Assembly: GCF_016862635.1 (NCBI RefSeq)
Contig: NZ_BONI01000011.1
Coordinates: 1-64,000 of the forward strand
Source of the DNA: Catellatospora coxensis
GTDB taxonomy: Bacteria > Actinomycetota > Actinomycetes > Mycobacteriales > Micromonosporaceae
Reading direction: 5' to 3'
Length of the DNA stretch: 64,000 nucleotides
Position numbers and translations under genes: made by a program. Shown one piece after another: positions 19,422 through 28,085 of the stretch; the first letter of the stretch is position 1, and the number at the start of each line of letters is the position of its first letter. The notes under the pieces were generated by a model that saw nothing but the letters and a program-made list of their open reading frames with translations, was not told the origin of the DNA and did not search any database.

Positions 19422-20065
19422 GCACCGACACCGAACAGATCCGCCGCGACATCGAGCGCACCCGCGAGGACCTGCGCTACGACGTCGACGCGCTCACCGA
19501 CCGGGTCAGCCCGGCACGGGTCGTCGGCCGGCGGGTGGACCGGATGCGCGACGCCGCGCACTCGGTACGCGAAAAGATCATGGGAACGGTGCAGCACCCG
19601 GCGGACACCGGTGGCTCGGCTGTATCCGCCCTGGCCGACAAGGCCTCGTCGGCGGCCGGATCGGTCGGCGACGCGGCCGGCGCGGCCCAGCAGCGGGTGC
19701 TGTCCAGCACCCAGGGCAGCCCGCTGGCTGCCGGGCTGATCGCCTTCGGCATCGGCGTGATCGTGTCGTCGCTGCTGCCGGCGACCGAACCGGAGCAGCA
19801 GCTGGCGGCGCAGGTCAAGGAGAAGGTGTCTGAGCACTCCGAGGAGCTGCGCGAGCAGGCCGCAGAGGTGGCCGGCGAGGTCAAGGAGCACCTGCGCGAG
19901 CCGGTGCAGCAGGCCGTCGAGTCGGTCACCTCGACCGTCGGCGACGCGGCCTCGACGGTACGCGAGCAGGCGTCGCCCGGATCGAGCTCCGGTTCGAGCC
20001 CCGGCCCCGGCTCCGGTCCCGCCGCGGGCACGACGGGCACGGGTTTCGGGTCGACGAGCGGCTAG
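19418..20065 (+). CDS. DUF3618 domain-containing membrane protein
   Basis: A 215-residue protein. Residues 1-50 are the DUF3618 domain (TEQIRRDIERTREDLRYDVDALTDRVSPARVVGRR). After a helical segment there is one TM (SPLAAGLIAFGIGVIVSSLLP, about 105-125), an Ala/Glu-rich helix (QVKEKVSEHSEELREQAAEVAGE) and a Ser/Gly-rich tail. It has a very strong site GGGGGGAGGA and overlaps the holin-like gene as ATGA. Function unknown; inferred to work with its operon partners at the membrane. Confidence 0.85.
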   Translation: MSTDTEQIRRDIERTREDLRYDVDALTDRVSPARVVGRRVDRMRDAAHSVREKIMGTVQHPADTGGSAVSALADKASSAAGSVGDAAGAAQQRVLSSTQGSPLAAGLIAFGIGVIVSSLLPATEPEQQLAAQVKEKVSEHSEELREQAAEVAGEVKEHLREPVQQAVESVTSTVGDAASTVREQASPGSSSGSSPGPGSGPAAGTTGTGFGSTSG

Positions 20066-20441
20066 GTGGCACGGAGCCTGTCGGCGGCGCCGGCGTCCAT
20101 CTGGATGCCGGCGCGGCCGCAGCTTTCAGCGCAGCCGCGGCAGGCGCTGCGAGTGGTCGAGGACCGGCCGGAACAGCTGTCAGGTACGGCAGCACCGTCG
20201 GCGCGATCTCCGCGGCGTAGCGCAGCAGATCCCGCTTGGTCACCGGCGGCTCGCCGCGCCGGGCGGGGAACAGCACTTTGCGCAGGTTGGTGACCCGCAG
20301 CTCGCGGCCGAACACGTGCCACCGGCCGCCGTCGCGCAGCGCGTCCAGCTCGGCGAACTCGTCGGCGCTCACTTCGACGGCAGGCGCGGGCAGCCCGTCG
20401 CGTCTCGCGGCGGGCCGCCTGCGTCTCGTCGCTGTCGCCAT
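20062..20441 (-). pseudogene. truncated LigD polymerase-domain protein
   Basis: From ATG 20441 the first ~90 residues match the opening of the LigD-type polymerase/primase domain used in non-homologous end joining (VFGRELRVTNLRKVLFPARR, then TKRDLLRYAAEIAPTVLPYL). Right after PYL the family's RPVNLHR segment is missing and the frame becomes Ala/Pro-rich with no likeness to the family, ending next to the DUF3618 gene. About 200 residues, including all catalytic aspartates, are absent. In another frame a coding-like tail (GIQMDAGAADRLRAT) ends at 20062. An internal deletion fits best. Confidence 0.65.
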
Positions 20442-20457
20442 GGCGCGCGGCCGGGGC

Positions 20458-21291
20458 TCAGAGAATCGGTTTTCCGCCGGTCACCGGGATCATCGCGCCC
20501 GAGATGTAGCTCGCCTCGTCGGAGGCCAGCAGCACGAACACCGGGGCGACCTCCTTGGGCTCGCCGGGTCGGCCCAGCGGGGTGTTCTTGCCGAACTCCG
20601 CGACGTGCTCCGGCGGCATCGTCGACGGGATCAGCGGCGTCCAGATCGGGCCGGGTGCGACGCTGTTGACCCGGATCTTTCGATCGCCGAGCAGCTGGGC
20701 CAGTCCCGCGGTGAAGTTCGCGATGGCGCCCTTGGTCGTCGCGTACGGCAGCAGGGTCGGGCGGGGCATGTCGGAGTTGACCGAGGCCGTGTTGATGATC
20801 GAAGCGCCCTCCCCCAGGTGCGGCAGCGCGGCCTTGACCAGGCGGAACATCGCGGTGATGTTCAGGTCGAAGGTGTGCTGCCACTCCTCGTCGGCGATCT
20901 CCTCCACGGTCTCGTGCGTCATCTGGTAAGCGGCGTTGTTGACCAGGACGTCCAGCCCGCCGAGTTCGCGCACCGCGGTGTCGATCAGGGCCTCGCACTC
21001 CTCGCGGCGGGACAGGTCGCCCGGGACGAGCACGGCCTTGCGCCCGGCCTCCTCGACCAGCTTGGCGGTGTCGCGGGCGTCGTCGTGCTCGTCCAGGTAG
21101 CCGATGACCACGTCGGCGCCCTCGCGCGCGAACGCGATCGCGGTGGCCCGCCCGATGCCGCTGTCGGCGCCGGTGATCACCGTACGTTTGCCCTGCAGGC
21201 GGCCGCAGCCACGGTAGCTGTCCTCGCCGTGGTCGGGTTTGCGGCGCATGGCCTGCAGGGTGCCCGGAGGCTGCTGCTGCGGCTCGGACAT
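20458..21291 (-). CDS. SDR-family oxidoreductase (glucose/alcohol dehydrogenase-like)
   Basis: A 277-residue short-chain dehydrogenase of the long N-terminal YhdG/YtkB-type group. It has VITGADSGIGRATAIAF (nucleotide binding, about residue 39), VLVNNAAYQ, the catalytic INTASVNS serine and YATTK tyrosine/lysine, and the C-terminal SGAMIPVTGGKPIL. These enzymes reduce or oxidise small alcohols or sugars with NAD(P). The proteins are typical general-stress members in actinobacteria. ATG 21291 is chosen over GTG/ATG 21300. It neighbours a stress block of photolyase and catalase. Confidence 0.9.
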   Translation of the reverse strand: MSEPQQQPPGTLQAMRRKPDHGEDSYRGCGRLQGKRTVITGADSGIGRATAIAFAREGADVVIGYLDEHDDARDTAKLVEEAGRKAVLVPGDLSRREECEALIDTAVRELGGLDVLVNNAAYQMTHETVEEIADEEWQHTFDLNITAMFRLVKAALPHLGEGASIINTASVNSDMPRPTLLPYATTKGAIANFTAGLAQLLGDRKIRVNSVAPGPIWTPLIPSTMPPEHVAEFGKNTPLGRPGEPKEVAPVFVLLASDEASYISGAMIPVTGGKPIL

Positions 21292-21461
21292 GGTGACCAC
21301 CTCGATCCCCGGGCCCCGTGAACGGTGGCCCGTCGCTGTCTTCCGGTGCTACGTGCCCAGCCCCGGTCCGGCCGAAACGCCCCCGGGATCCGTGGGCGGC
21401 CGGCGGGGCGGCCCGCCGTGAAATGCGGCCGTTCGCCGCGTCGGGCGCGGACAATGGCAGC

Positions 21462-22922
21462 ATGCGCCGCTGGCTGTTCGCCGATCAGCTGGGACCGCAT
21501 TTCCTCGACGCACCCGACCAGCCGGTGCTGCTCATCGAGTCCAAGGCGGTGTTCCGCCGCCGCGCGTTCCACCGGCAGAAGGCGCACCTGATCCTGTCGG
21601 CGCTACGCCACCGCGCCGCCGAACTCGGCGAGCAGGCGCGGCACCTGTGCACCGAGACCTACCGCGAAGCGCTGGCACAGGTCCGCGAACCGCTCGACGC
21701 CTGCCATCCCACCTCCCGTGCCGCCCGGCGGCTGCTACACGCGACAGGCGTCACCGTGCACGGGCCGCGCGGCTTCGTGACCAGCCCCGCCCAGTTCACC
21801 GCCTGGGCCGACGGCCGGCGCAGGCTGCGCCTGGAGGACTTCTACCGCCACGCCCGGGTCTTGCACGACGTGCTCATGGACGGCGACGAACCCGCCGGCG
21901 GCCGGTGGAACCTCGACGCCGACAACCGCGAGCCGCCCCCGGCCGGCGGCCGCCTCGACGTGCCGGCGCCGCCGCTGCCGGTCGAGGACGACATCGACGC
22001 GCAGGTCCGCGCCGACCTGGACCGCTGGCAGGACGAGGGCATCGTGTTCACCGGACGCGACGGCCCGCGGCTGTTCCCCGTCACGCACGCCGAGGCCGCC
22101 GCGCGGCTGCGCCACTTCGTCGACCACCGGCTGGCGGCTTTCGGCCCGTACGAGGACGCCATGCTCGCCGGCGACCCGTGGCTGGCGCACAGCATGCTGT
22201 CCGCGCCGCTCAACCTTGGCCTGCTCGACCCGCTCGACGCCGTGCGCCGCGCCGAGGCCGCCTACCGGGCCGGGCGGGTCCCGCTGGCCAGCGCGGAGGG
22301 CTTCGTCCGGCAGCTCATCGGCTGGCGGGACTACATCTGGCACCTGTACTGGCAGCTCGGGGAGCAGTACCGCGACAGCAACAAGCTCGCCGCCCGCCGC
22401 GCGCTGCCGCGCTGGTTCGCCGACCTCGACGCCGACGCCGTGCAGGCGCGCTGTTTGTCCGACGTGCTCGCCGGGGTGCGCGATCGGGGCTGGGTGCACC
22501 ACATCCCGCGGCTGATGGTGCTGGGCAACTACGCGCTGCAGCGCGGCTGGCAGCCGGCGGAGCTGGCCGGGTGGTTCCACCGCAACTTCGTCGACGGCTA
22601 CGAGTGGGTGATGACGGCCAACGTCGTCGGCATGAGTCAGTACGCCGACGCGGGCACCATCACCACCAAGCCGTACGCGGCCGGCGGCGCCTACGTCAAC
22701 CGGATGAGCGACTACTGCGGCGGCTGCCCGTACGACCCGCGCCGGCGGCTCGGCGAGGACGCCTGCCCGTATACCGCCGGGTACTGGGCGTTTCTGGACC
22801 GCAACCGGCAACGGCTGCACGGCAACATGCGGCTTGCCCAGCCGCTGCGCCAGCTCGACCGGCTGGCCGACCTCGACGCCGTCGCCGAGCAGGAGCGCCG
22901 CCGCGGCTCCCGCGCGCCCTGA
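21462..22922 (+). CDS. Fe-S cluster cryptochrome/(6-4) photolyase family protein
   Basis: A 486-residue deoxyribodipyrimidine photolyase-related protein of the FeS-BCP/PhrB class. The opening RRWLFADQLGPHF and the helical FAD domain (EGFVRQLIGWRDYIWHLYW, then WVHHIPRLMVLGNYALQRGW, then WVMTANVVGMSQYADAGTI) are typical. Four cysteines that bind a [4Fe-4S] cluster are present: one in QARCLSDV and three in DYCGGCPYDPRRRLGEDACPY. It repairs UV lesions or senses light. ATG 21462 starts the conserved MRRWL. Confidence 0.9.
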   Translation: MRRWLFADQLGPHFLDAPDQPVLLIESKAVFRRRAFHRQKAHLILSALRHRAAELGEQARHLCTETYREALAQVREPLDACHPTSRAARRLLHATGVTVHGPRGFVTSPAQFTAWADGRRRLRLEDFYRHARVLHDVLMDGDEPAGGRWNLDADNREPPPAGGRLDVPAPPLPVEDDIDAQVRADLDRWQDEGIVFTGRDGPRLFPVTHAEAAARLRHFVDHRLAAFGPYEDAMLAGDPWLAHSMLSAPLNLGLLDPLDAVRRAEAAYRAGRVPLASAEGFVRQLIGWRDYIWHLYWQLGEQYRDSNKLAARRALPRWFADLDADAVQARCLSDVLAGVRDRGWVHHIPRLMVLGNYALQRGWQPAELAGWFHRNFVDGYEWVMTANVVGMSQYADAGTITTKPYAAGGAYVNRMSDYCGGCPYDPRRRLGEDACPYTAGYWAFLDRNRQRLHGNMRLAQPLRQLDRLADLDAVAEQERRRGSRAP

Positions 22923-22940
22923 CCGGGCGCGACGCCGGCG

Positions 22941-23240
22941 TCATCCGCCGCGGCCGGGCGGCAGCCGTCCGCGTAGCCCCAGCTGCACGAACGCGCTCGC
23001 GGCGAGCATGAACAGCATCAGCACGGCGGCGTAGGCGATGCCCGCGACCAGTGCCACGACGATCGACACGGCGAGCCCGACCAGAACGGCGATGGTCCAC
23101 CACAGCAGCGGTCGCCGGTCGTCCGGTTCGTCGGGCGGTGGCCCGTGGTCGCTCATCGACGTCGCGAAGTCCGGGTCGTCGCGGGCGAGCTGCTGTTCTA
23201 TCTCCCGCAGCCGCCGGCGCTCGTTCGGAGTGAGTGCCAC
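22941..23240 (-). CDS. DUF3040 domain-containing membrane protein
   Basis: A 99-residue protein. The N-terminus LTPNERRRLREIEQQLARDDPDFA is the DUF3040 signature, followed by two TM segments (WWTIAVLVGLAVSIVVALVAGIAYAAVLMLFML). GTG 23240 has GGGAGGTGG just upstream. These small actinobacterial proteins often travel with stress genes. It is convergent with the photolyase gene, with 18 bases between. Confidence 0.85.
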   Translation of the reverse strand: MALTPNERRRLREIEQQLARDDPDFATSMSDHGPPPDEPDDRRPLLWWTIAVLVGLAVSIVVALVAGIAYAAVLMLFMLAASAFVQLGLRGRLPPGRGG

Positions 23241-23345
23241 GGCCACCTCCCGCAGATCCCGAAGGCCGCCGGCGCGTGTGTCGACCGTCTGTGCTGAGGG
23301 ATGTGACGTTTCCACCGCCGACAGCGATGAAACCTGTCCCGGCTG

Positions 23346-24761
23346 CTACGCCGGGGTCACCGTGAACCCGAGCTCGGTGTGCCCGAGCGTGTACGGCAGC
23401 GGCCGGTCGGCGGCGATCCTCGTGCGGGCGTGCAGCCGCAGGTCGTGTTCGAGCAGCAGGGCGGCCAGCGCGGCGGTCACCGTCTGCAGGACGAGGTTGC
23501 GACCCGGGCAGGCGGCGGGACCGGCGCTGAACGGGATGAGGGTCGGGCCGGTCGCGGCTTGGCCGTCGAGCCACCGGTCGGGCTGGAACCGGTCGGCGTC
23601 GGGCAGGTGCTCGCCGTCACGGTTCAGCAAGGCCGAGAAGATCACGAAGGAGGTGCCACGCGGCAGCGTGGTCTGGTCCCATACGGTCACCGCGGTGCTC
23701 TCGCGCAGCACGGCCAGCGTGGTCGGCCACAGCCGGACCGCCTCCAGCACGCAGGCGCTCAGGTAGGGCAGCAGCGGCGGACCGGCCGGGTCCCAGGCGG
23801 CGAGCTCTTCGCGTACCCGCCGGCGCTGCGAGGCGTGGGTGGACAGCAGGGCCAGGGTCCGGAACGCGGTCGCGCCGGCGGCGTCGAACGCGAACAGCCA
23901 GTGCGGCACCTGGCCGTACGGGTCCACGTCGGGCGCGGTGTCCTGCTCGGCCAACAGCCCGGCCAGGCTGCCGGGCTCGGCGAGGTCCAGGTGGGTCGCC
24001 AGCCGGAGCCGGAACCGGTGGAACAGCACGTGGCGGCGTGGGCGCAGGTAGGCCCAGTTCGCGTCCCGGCGCAGGTCGTCGAGCAGGGCGTTGAGTCCGA
24101 CGTCGTCGCGGGCTTCGTCGCCGAGCACGATCCGGCGCACCAGCCGCCAGAACGCGCCGGCGAAGTCGCGCCACTCGACCCGGCCGGGCCGGCTGAGCAG
24201 CGGCGTCATCTCCTGCCGGGCGACAGCGGAGATGACCTCGGCGAGTCGGTGCACCGGCAGGTCGGTGTCGAGGACGGCTTCGTTGAGGGCGCGCCGGCGG
24301 GCGCGCAGCGGCTCCTCGGAGATCAGCACACCGGTGGGCTGGAAATGTGCCAGCGCGGCTCGTTTCTCGGCCGTCGCCGGGCTGTAGGGCACCGGCGTGC
24401 CGTCGAGGACCCGGTCCACGGCCTGCGCCGACAGCAGCATCACCACGTCGCGGCCGAAGGCCCGCAGGGCGAGCGCGTCGGTGTCGTAGCGTTCGCGCAG
24501 CCGCTGCAGCAGGCGTACGGCCCGCCGGTCGCCGTCGAGCGCGGCGACGCCGGCCACCGCGGCGGGGCGGCGCAGCACCACGCCCTGGGCGAGCGCCGGC
24601 ACCCCCACCTCGGCGATCACGCGCGCGGTGTCGAGTGCCGAGGCCATGGCAAGACCGGTGCGCACCCTGGCCGAGGCCGCGTCCAGCAGGCCGTCCTGCG
24701 CAGGCTGCTGTGCCGCGAGGCCGCGGCGCCTCCGGCGTTCGGGTTCGGTGCGGTACGGCAT
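23346..24761 (-). CDS. cytochrome P450
   Basis: A 471-residue P450. It has the K-helix ExxR (VLEAVRLWP), the PERF-like region FQPDRWLDG and the heme loop FSAGPAACPGRNL with the thiolate cysteine. The usual Arg/His of the heme loop is Ala, and the I-helix reads FAFDAAGATAFRTL without the usual acid-Thr pair, so oxygen activation may be unusual. It resembles CYP proteins found near photolyases and stress genes in actinobacteria. ATG 24761 has GGAGGTGG upstream. No ferredoxin gene is adjacent. Confidence 0.85.
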   Translation of the reverse strand: MPYRTEPERRRRRGLAAQQPAQDGLLDAASARVRTGLAMASALDTARVIAEVGVPALAQGVVLRRPAAVAGVAALDGDRRAVRLLQRLRERYDTDALALRAFGRDVVMLLSAQAVDRVLDGTPVPYSPATAEKRAALAHFQPTGVLISEEPLRARRRALNEAVLDTDLPVHRLAEVISAVARQEMTPLLSRPGRVEWRDFAGAFWRLVRRIVLGDEARDDVGLNALLDDLRRDANWAYLRPRRHVLFHRFRLRLATHLDLAEPGSLAGLLAEQDTAPDVDPYGQVPHWLFAFDAAGATAFRTLALLSTHASQRRRVREELAAWDPAGPPLLPYLSACVLEAVRLWPTTLAVLRESTAVTVWDQTTLPRGTSFVIFSALLNRDGEHLPDADRFQPDRWLDGQAATGPTLIPFSAGPAACPGRNLVLQTVTAALAALLLEHDLRLHARTRIAADRPLPYTLGHTELGFTVTPA

Positions 24762-24853
24762 CGGCCACCTCCGGTGGTTTCGACGTCGTTCACCATCCTG
24801 GCCGAATCCCGCACCCGGCGCGCCGGAACCGCGAAGTGCCGGGCAGCAGCGGC

Positions 24854-25561
24854 TCATTCACCGGTCTGCCGGTGCGGCGCGGTGACCGGCTTGGATTCGG
24901 GCGAGCCGTGCTGGCGCAGGAAGATGCTCAGCACGATGAGCGCGCCCACGGCGAGGAACTCGCTCTGCCAGTTCTGCATGGACTGGAACCAGAAGTCGGA
25001 GCTGCCGAGGAACTCCAGCGTGCTCACCGGCGGCCGGCCGGTGAGCGCCTGCTGCTCGTTGTACTCGGCGGCGCCGCCGATCAGGTGGCTGACGAACGAC
25101 AGGGCGAAGAACCCGAACAGCACCAGCGCGAGGCTGTTGCGGTACAGGAACTGGGCCGGGCCGTGCCCGCGCGAGGCCCGCGGCGACTCGCCTGTCGCGC
25201 CGGCCGGGTCGTCGTCGGGGCGGTCCTTCTCCTCGGGCTGCTTGGACTCCGCCGAGCCCCGCTGCACGAGATAGGCCGTCAGCAGTACATAGGCGCCCAT
25301 CTGCAGGAACTCCGACTCCCAGTTCTCGAACACGGCCTCGGCGAAGTGCCCGGTGGTCAGGTACTGCCAGTACGAGTCGGCGGCTCGGCCGTACTCGGCC
25401 AGTTCCTCGTTGCGCACGTGCCAGCCGAAGACGCTCTGCAGCACGATGAAGACAAGGAAGGCGCCGAACATGGCCACGGACAGCGCGTTGCCGGCCAGCC
25501 AGCCCGTGCCGGACTTCGGCTGCCCTGCCCGGGTGGACTTGGTCGCCTCGTCGGTGGTCAT
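24854..25561 (-). CDS. DUF6766 family membrane protein
   Basis: A 235-residue protein of two similar halves. Each has a TM helix (ALSVAMFGAFLVFIVLQSVFG; LALVLFGFFALSFVSHLIGG), a Y-E/EYNE segment, then ENWESEFLQMGAYVLL or QNWQSEFLAVGALIVL and the QRGSAESK/RQHGSPESK ending. This is the DUF6766 pattern. The family is unstudied and frequent in stress-rich actinobacterial regions. ATG 25561 lacks a clear ribosome site. Confidence 0.85.
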   Translation of the reverse strand: MTTDEATKSTRAGQPKSGTGWLAGNALSVAMFGAFLVFIVLQSVFGWHVRNEELAEYGRAADSYWQYLTTGHFAEAVFENWESEFLQMGAYVLLTAYLVQRGSAESKQPEEKDRPDDDPAGATGESPRASRGHGPAQFLYRNSLALVLFGFFALSFVSHLIGGAAEYNEQQALTGRPPVSTLEFLGSSDFWFQSMQNWQSEFLAVGALIVLSIFLRQHGSPESKPVTAPHRQTGE

Positions 25562-25629
25562 GCCGGAGTGAGTACCCCCACAGTGGCAAACCATGCCAAT
25601 CTGCTCAATCTGGCGCACCAGATTGACCG

Positions 25630-25653
25630 GTTTCAGATGCTATCAGCGGGATA
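25630..25653 (+). promoter_or_regulatory. sigma-B-type promoter before the STAS gene
   Basis: GTTT at 25630-25633, 14 bases, GGGATA at 25648-25653, about 93 bases before GTG 25746. Confidence 0.5.
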
Positions 25654-25745
25654 CCCGCGCGGCAGGAAGCTACCGAACGCAACGGGATCGGACTAGGCTT
25701 GACGCGGTTGATGACCCAGCCACTCGCTCCAACATTGGAGGCGAC

Positions 25746-26084
25746 GTGTCTGGATCCACCGTCCCAGCCGGCCAGGTTTCCTGGTCGCAGCGCACGGACG
25801 ACGACACCCCCGTGCTGTCAATCACCGGCGAGCTCGACTTGGCCGCCGAACGAGACCTCAAGATGTGCCTGGCCAGGGTGTCCTGTGAAGCGCACCTGGT
25901 CGTACTGGATCTGTCAGGCGTGACATTCATCGATGCCCACAGCGTCGGGATGATCAGCCGTACCTGGTGGGATGCGCGGCAGACCGGCGTGACCCTGAAG
26001 ATCGTCGGCATGTCCGGCTTCCCCGCGCGGGTGTTTGCCATGTGCGGAGTGGGGGAAGTACTGAGTGATCCTGTGGCCGTGTAG
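25746..26084 (+). CDS. STAS-domain anti-sigma factor antagonist
   Basis: A 112-residue STAS protein: VLSITGELDLAAERDL (strand and first helix), HLVVLDLSGVTFIDAHSVGMI with the FID turn, and VGMSGFPARVFAMCGVGEVL. These proteins bind anti-sigma kinases (RsbW type) and release sigma factors. The phosphorylatable serine region reads DAHS rather than DSS, so control may differ. GTG 25746 is set by GGAGG at 25737-25741. It is followed after 15 bases by a GAF-ANTAR gene and preceded by a sigma-B-like promoter, consistent with feedback. Confidence 0.85.
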   Translation: MSGSTVPAGQVSWSQRTDDDTPVLSITGELDLAAERDLKMCLARVSCEAHLVVLDLSGVTFIDAHSVGMISRTWWDARQTGVTLKIVGMSGFPARVFAMCGVGEVLSDPVAV

Positions 26085-26099
26085 ACCCGAGGAACACGC

Positions 26100-27404
26100 A
26101 TGACCGAAGAGCGCTCCGAGCACCGCATCGCCGAAGCGCAGTCCGCCGCCAGACGTGACCGGGATGCCGACGAACGCGAGCGGCTCGCCGATGAACGCGA
26201 GCAGCTGGCCGACGAGCGTGAATCGCTGGCCGACGCCCGTGATCGGCTGGCGGATCGGCACGACGCGGAACTCGACAGGCAGGAGCTCACGTTCGACAGC
26301 GGCCAGGACGAGATCGGGGCGGCGAAGGAAGCGGTGCTGCGGGCGGAGGAGGCGGTCGACCGGGCTCAGGCGCGGCTGCGGCGCAGTCGCGCGGCATACG
26401 CCCGGATGCAGGCGCGGACGGCCAACGAAGCCGCCGCGGCACAGCGGGCACTGGCGGTCGGCGGGCTCGATGCGGAGCACGCGCGGCAGGACCTCGTGGC
26501 CGACCAACGCGACGAATCGGCACAAGCCCGCGACAGCCTCGCCGACGCGCGCGACGACGAGGCCCGCTCGCGCGAACAGCAGGCCGACCGGCGGGAGGTG
26601 GCCGCGCTGCGCCGCCAGCGGCGATTGCCCGACGGACCGCTGCCGCCGGCCGGCACCGACGGTGCTGAACGGCAGCTGACCGGCCACGACGAGTTCGACG
26701 AACTGGTGTCGGAGGTCCTCGAGCTGATCCTCAAGACGGTGGCCGGTTGCGACTGCGCCGCGGTCAGGCTGTGGTCGCGGCAGCGGCCGGTCGGCGCCAT
26801 GGCCACCGATGGCGCCGCCGCAGACCTCGACGACCTGGCCTTCAATACCGGACTGGGTCCCGGGCCGCAGGCGCTGCACCAGGACGAGCCCGTGCACGTG
26901 ACCGGGCTCGGTCGGGACCGCCGCTGGCCGGAGCTCGCGGCGGCGGCGGCACGGCTGGGCGTGTCGTCGGCGCTGTGCCTGACCGTGGGGGCCGGTCGGC
27001 CCGTGGCGTCCGGCGGTGTGCTCACGCTCTACGGCCGAGTCGAGGACGCGTTCACCGCCCAGGACGTCGAGCTGGCCGGGTTCCTGGCGGCCTGCCTGGC
27101 CGTCGGGGTGACCCTCGCCGAACGCCGGCACGAGGTCGAGCGCCGGGAAGCGGCACTGCATCGCGGTCTGAGCACCCGTGATGTCATCGGCCAGGCGAAA
27201 GGCATTCTGATGGAACGCCGCCGGCTGGCGGCGTCAGAGGCGTTCGAGCTGCTGCGGGCAGCCTCGCAGCAGCTCAATGTCAAACTCGCCGACGTGGCGC
27301 AATACCTGGCCGACACCGGTGCGCTGCCCGGCCCGGCGGATGCCGCGGCCCTTTCAGCCCACGACGACCACGATGCCGCATCAGTCGGCGGCCGACAGTT
27401 CTGA
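26100..27404 (+). CDS. coiled-coil GAF-ANTAR RNA-binding regulator
   Basis: A 434-residue protein. Residues about 1-170 are a charged coiled coil with heptad repeats (RLADEREQLADERESLADARD and several copies further on). A GAF domain spans about 200-345 (LVSEVLELILKTVAGCDCAAVRLW, then SSALCLTVGAGRPVASGGVLTLYG). The ANTAR domain is about 358-410 (STRDVIGQAKGILMERRRL...AFELLRAASQQLNVKLADVAQYL). ANTAR binds paired hairpins in mRNA leaders to prevent termination. The long N-terminal coiled coil is unusual and may report membrane or partner contact. Confidence 0.85.
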   Translation: MTEERSEHRIAEAQSAARRDRDADERERLADEREQLADERESLADARDRLADRHDAELDRQELTFDSGQDEIGAAKEAVLRAEEAVDRAQARLRRSRAAYARMQARTANEAAAAQRALAVGGLDAEHARQDLVADQRDESAQARDSLADARDDEARSREQQADRREVAALRRQRRLPDGPLPPAGTDGAERQLTGHDEFDELVSEVLELILKTVAGCDCAAVRLWSRQRPVGAMATDGAAADLDDLAFNTGLGPGPQALHQDEPVHVTGLGRDRRWPELAAAAARLGVSSALCLTVGAGRPVASGGVLTLYGRVEDAFTAQDVELAGFLAACLAVGVTLAERRHEVERREAALHRGLSTRDVIGQAKGILMERRRLAASEAFELLRAASQQLNVKLADVAQYLADTGALPGPADAAALSAHDDHDAASVGGRQF

Positions 27405-27546
27405 CCCCTGAGCGACAGCGGGTCCTCGCGGCACTCGTCAGGGGCGACGGCCGCCGCAACGGCGGCATCGAGACGGGCGTGATCGTTCCCTGCGAGTCCG
27501 CTGCTCAAACGCTACTCGAGCCCGGACGCACGATGTCGTACGCCGG

Positions 27547-27571
27547 GTTTGAGCGACCACCGGCGGGGAAC
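27547..27571 (+). promoter_or_regulatory. sigma-B-type promoter before the DUF6158 gene
   Basis: GTTT at 27547-27550, 15 bases, GGGAAC at 27566-27571, 85 bases before ATG 27657. Confidence 0.5.
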
Positions 27572-27656
27572 GACTGACGCTGCGCCGATGTGTCGGCCGT
27601 CCCGCTCACCGCGCTGGACGGATCACGTCATCGGTGCCGCCAGGTAGGAGGCTGAC

Positions 27657-27914
27657 ATGTCGTATGTAGCCCTGCTGCACGCCGCCAGTGAGATCGGATG
27701 GCCGGTCCTGCAGTCCCGGAGCGCGGCGGCCCTGACGGACGCGGACCTGCGGCGCGAGCTGGCCAACGCGCACACTCTCCACGAGTTGGTCAGCAAGCGG
27801 GGTATGCCGCGTGACCGGGAGATGTTGCGGCTGCGCCTGGCCGAGTTGGACGCCGAGTACCTGCACCGGTTCCCCGCGGCCGGCCTGTCGTGGCCCTGGC
27901 CGTGCGACAACTGA
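27657..27914 (+). CDS. DUF6158 family protein
   Basis: An 85-residue protein with a strong AGGAGG site before ATG 27657. The core LTDADLRRELANAHTLHELV and AELDAEYLHRFP matches DUF6158, small helical proteins of actinobacteria often next to stress and oxidant genes. No function is known. A sigma-B-like promoter lies upstream. Confidence 0.75.
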   Translation: MSYVALLHAASEIGWPVLQSRSAAALTDADLRRELANAHTLHELVSKRGMPRDREMLRLRLAELDAEYLHRFPAAGLSWPWPCDN

Positions 27915-27943
27915 CGGCGACCTTCTGCGCTGCTCGTGAAGCG

Positions 27944-27987
27944 CTCAAATCCGAATTTGAGGGTTTGTCGCAACTTCTGGTGGGTAG
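27944..27987 (+). promoter_or_regulatory. sigma-B-type promoter with an adjacent operator palindrome
   Basis: GTTT at 27963-27966, 15 bases, GGGTAG at 27982-27987, about 99 bases before the hemerythrin start. Just upstream, CTCAAAT-CCGA-ATTTGAG at 27944-27961 is a perfect 7-bp inverted repeat abutting the -35, a natural place for a repressor or redox regulator. Confidence 0.6.
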
Positions 27988-28085
27988 CTTACATTCAGGC
28001 GATCTGCCAGTTTTCGTTTCCCGTGTCGCTGGGTCAGCGGCCGTCGTCCGCGCCGCGGTCGGCGTGGACGAACGGAGCGCTGCTC

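Noticed and set aside
24854-25561. Two similar halves of the DUF6766 protein seen as a recent duplication
   Set aside because: The two-half layout is the normal architecture of the DUF6766 family.
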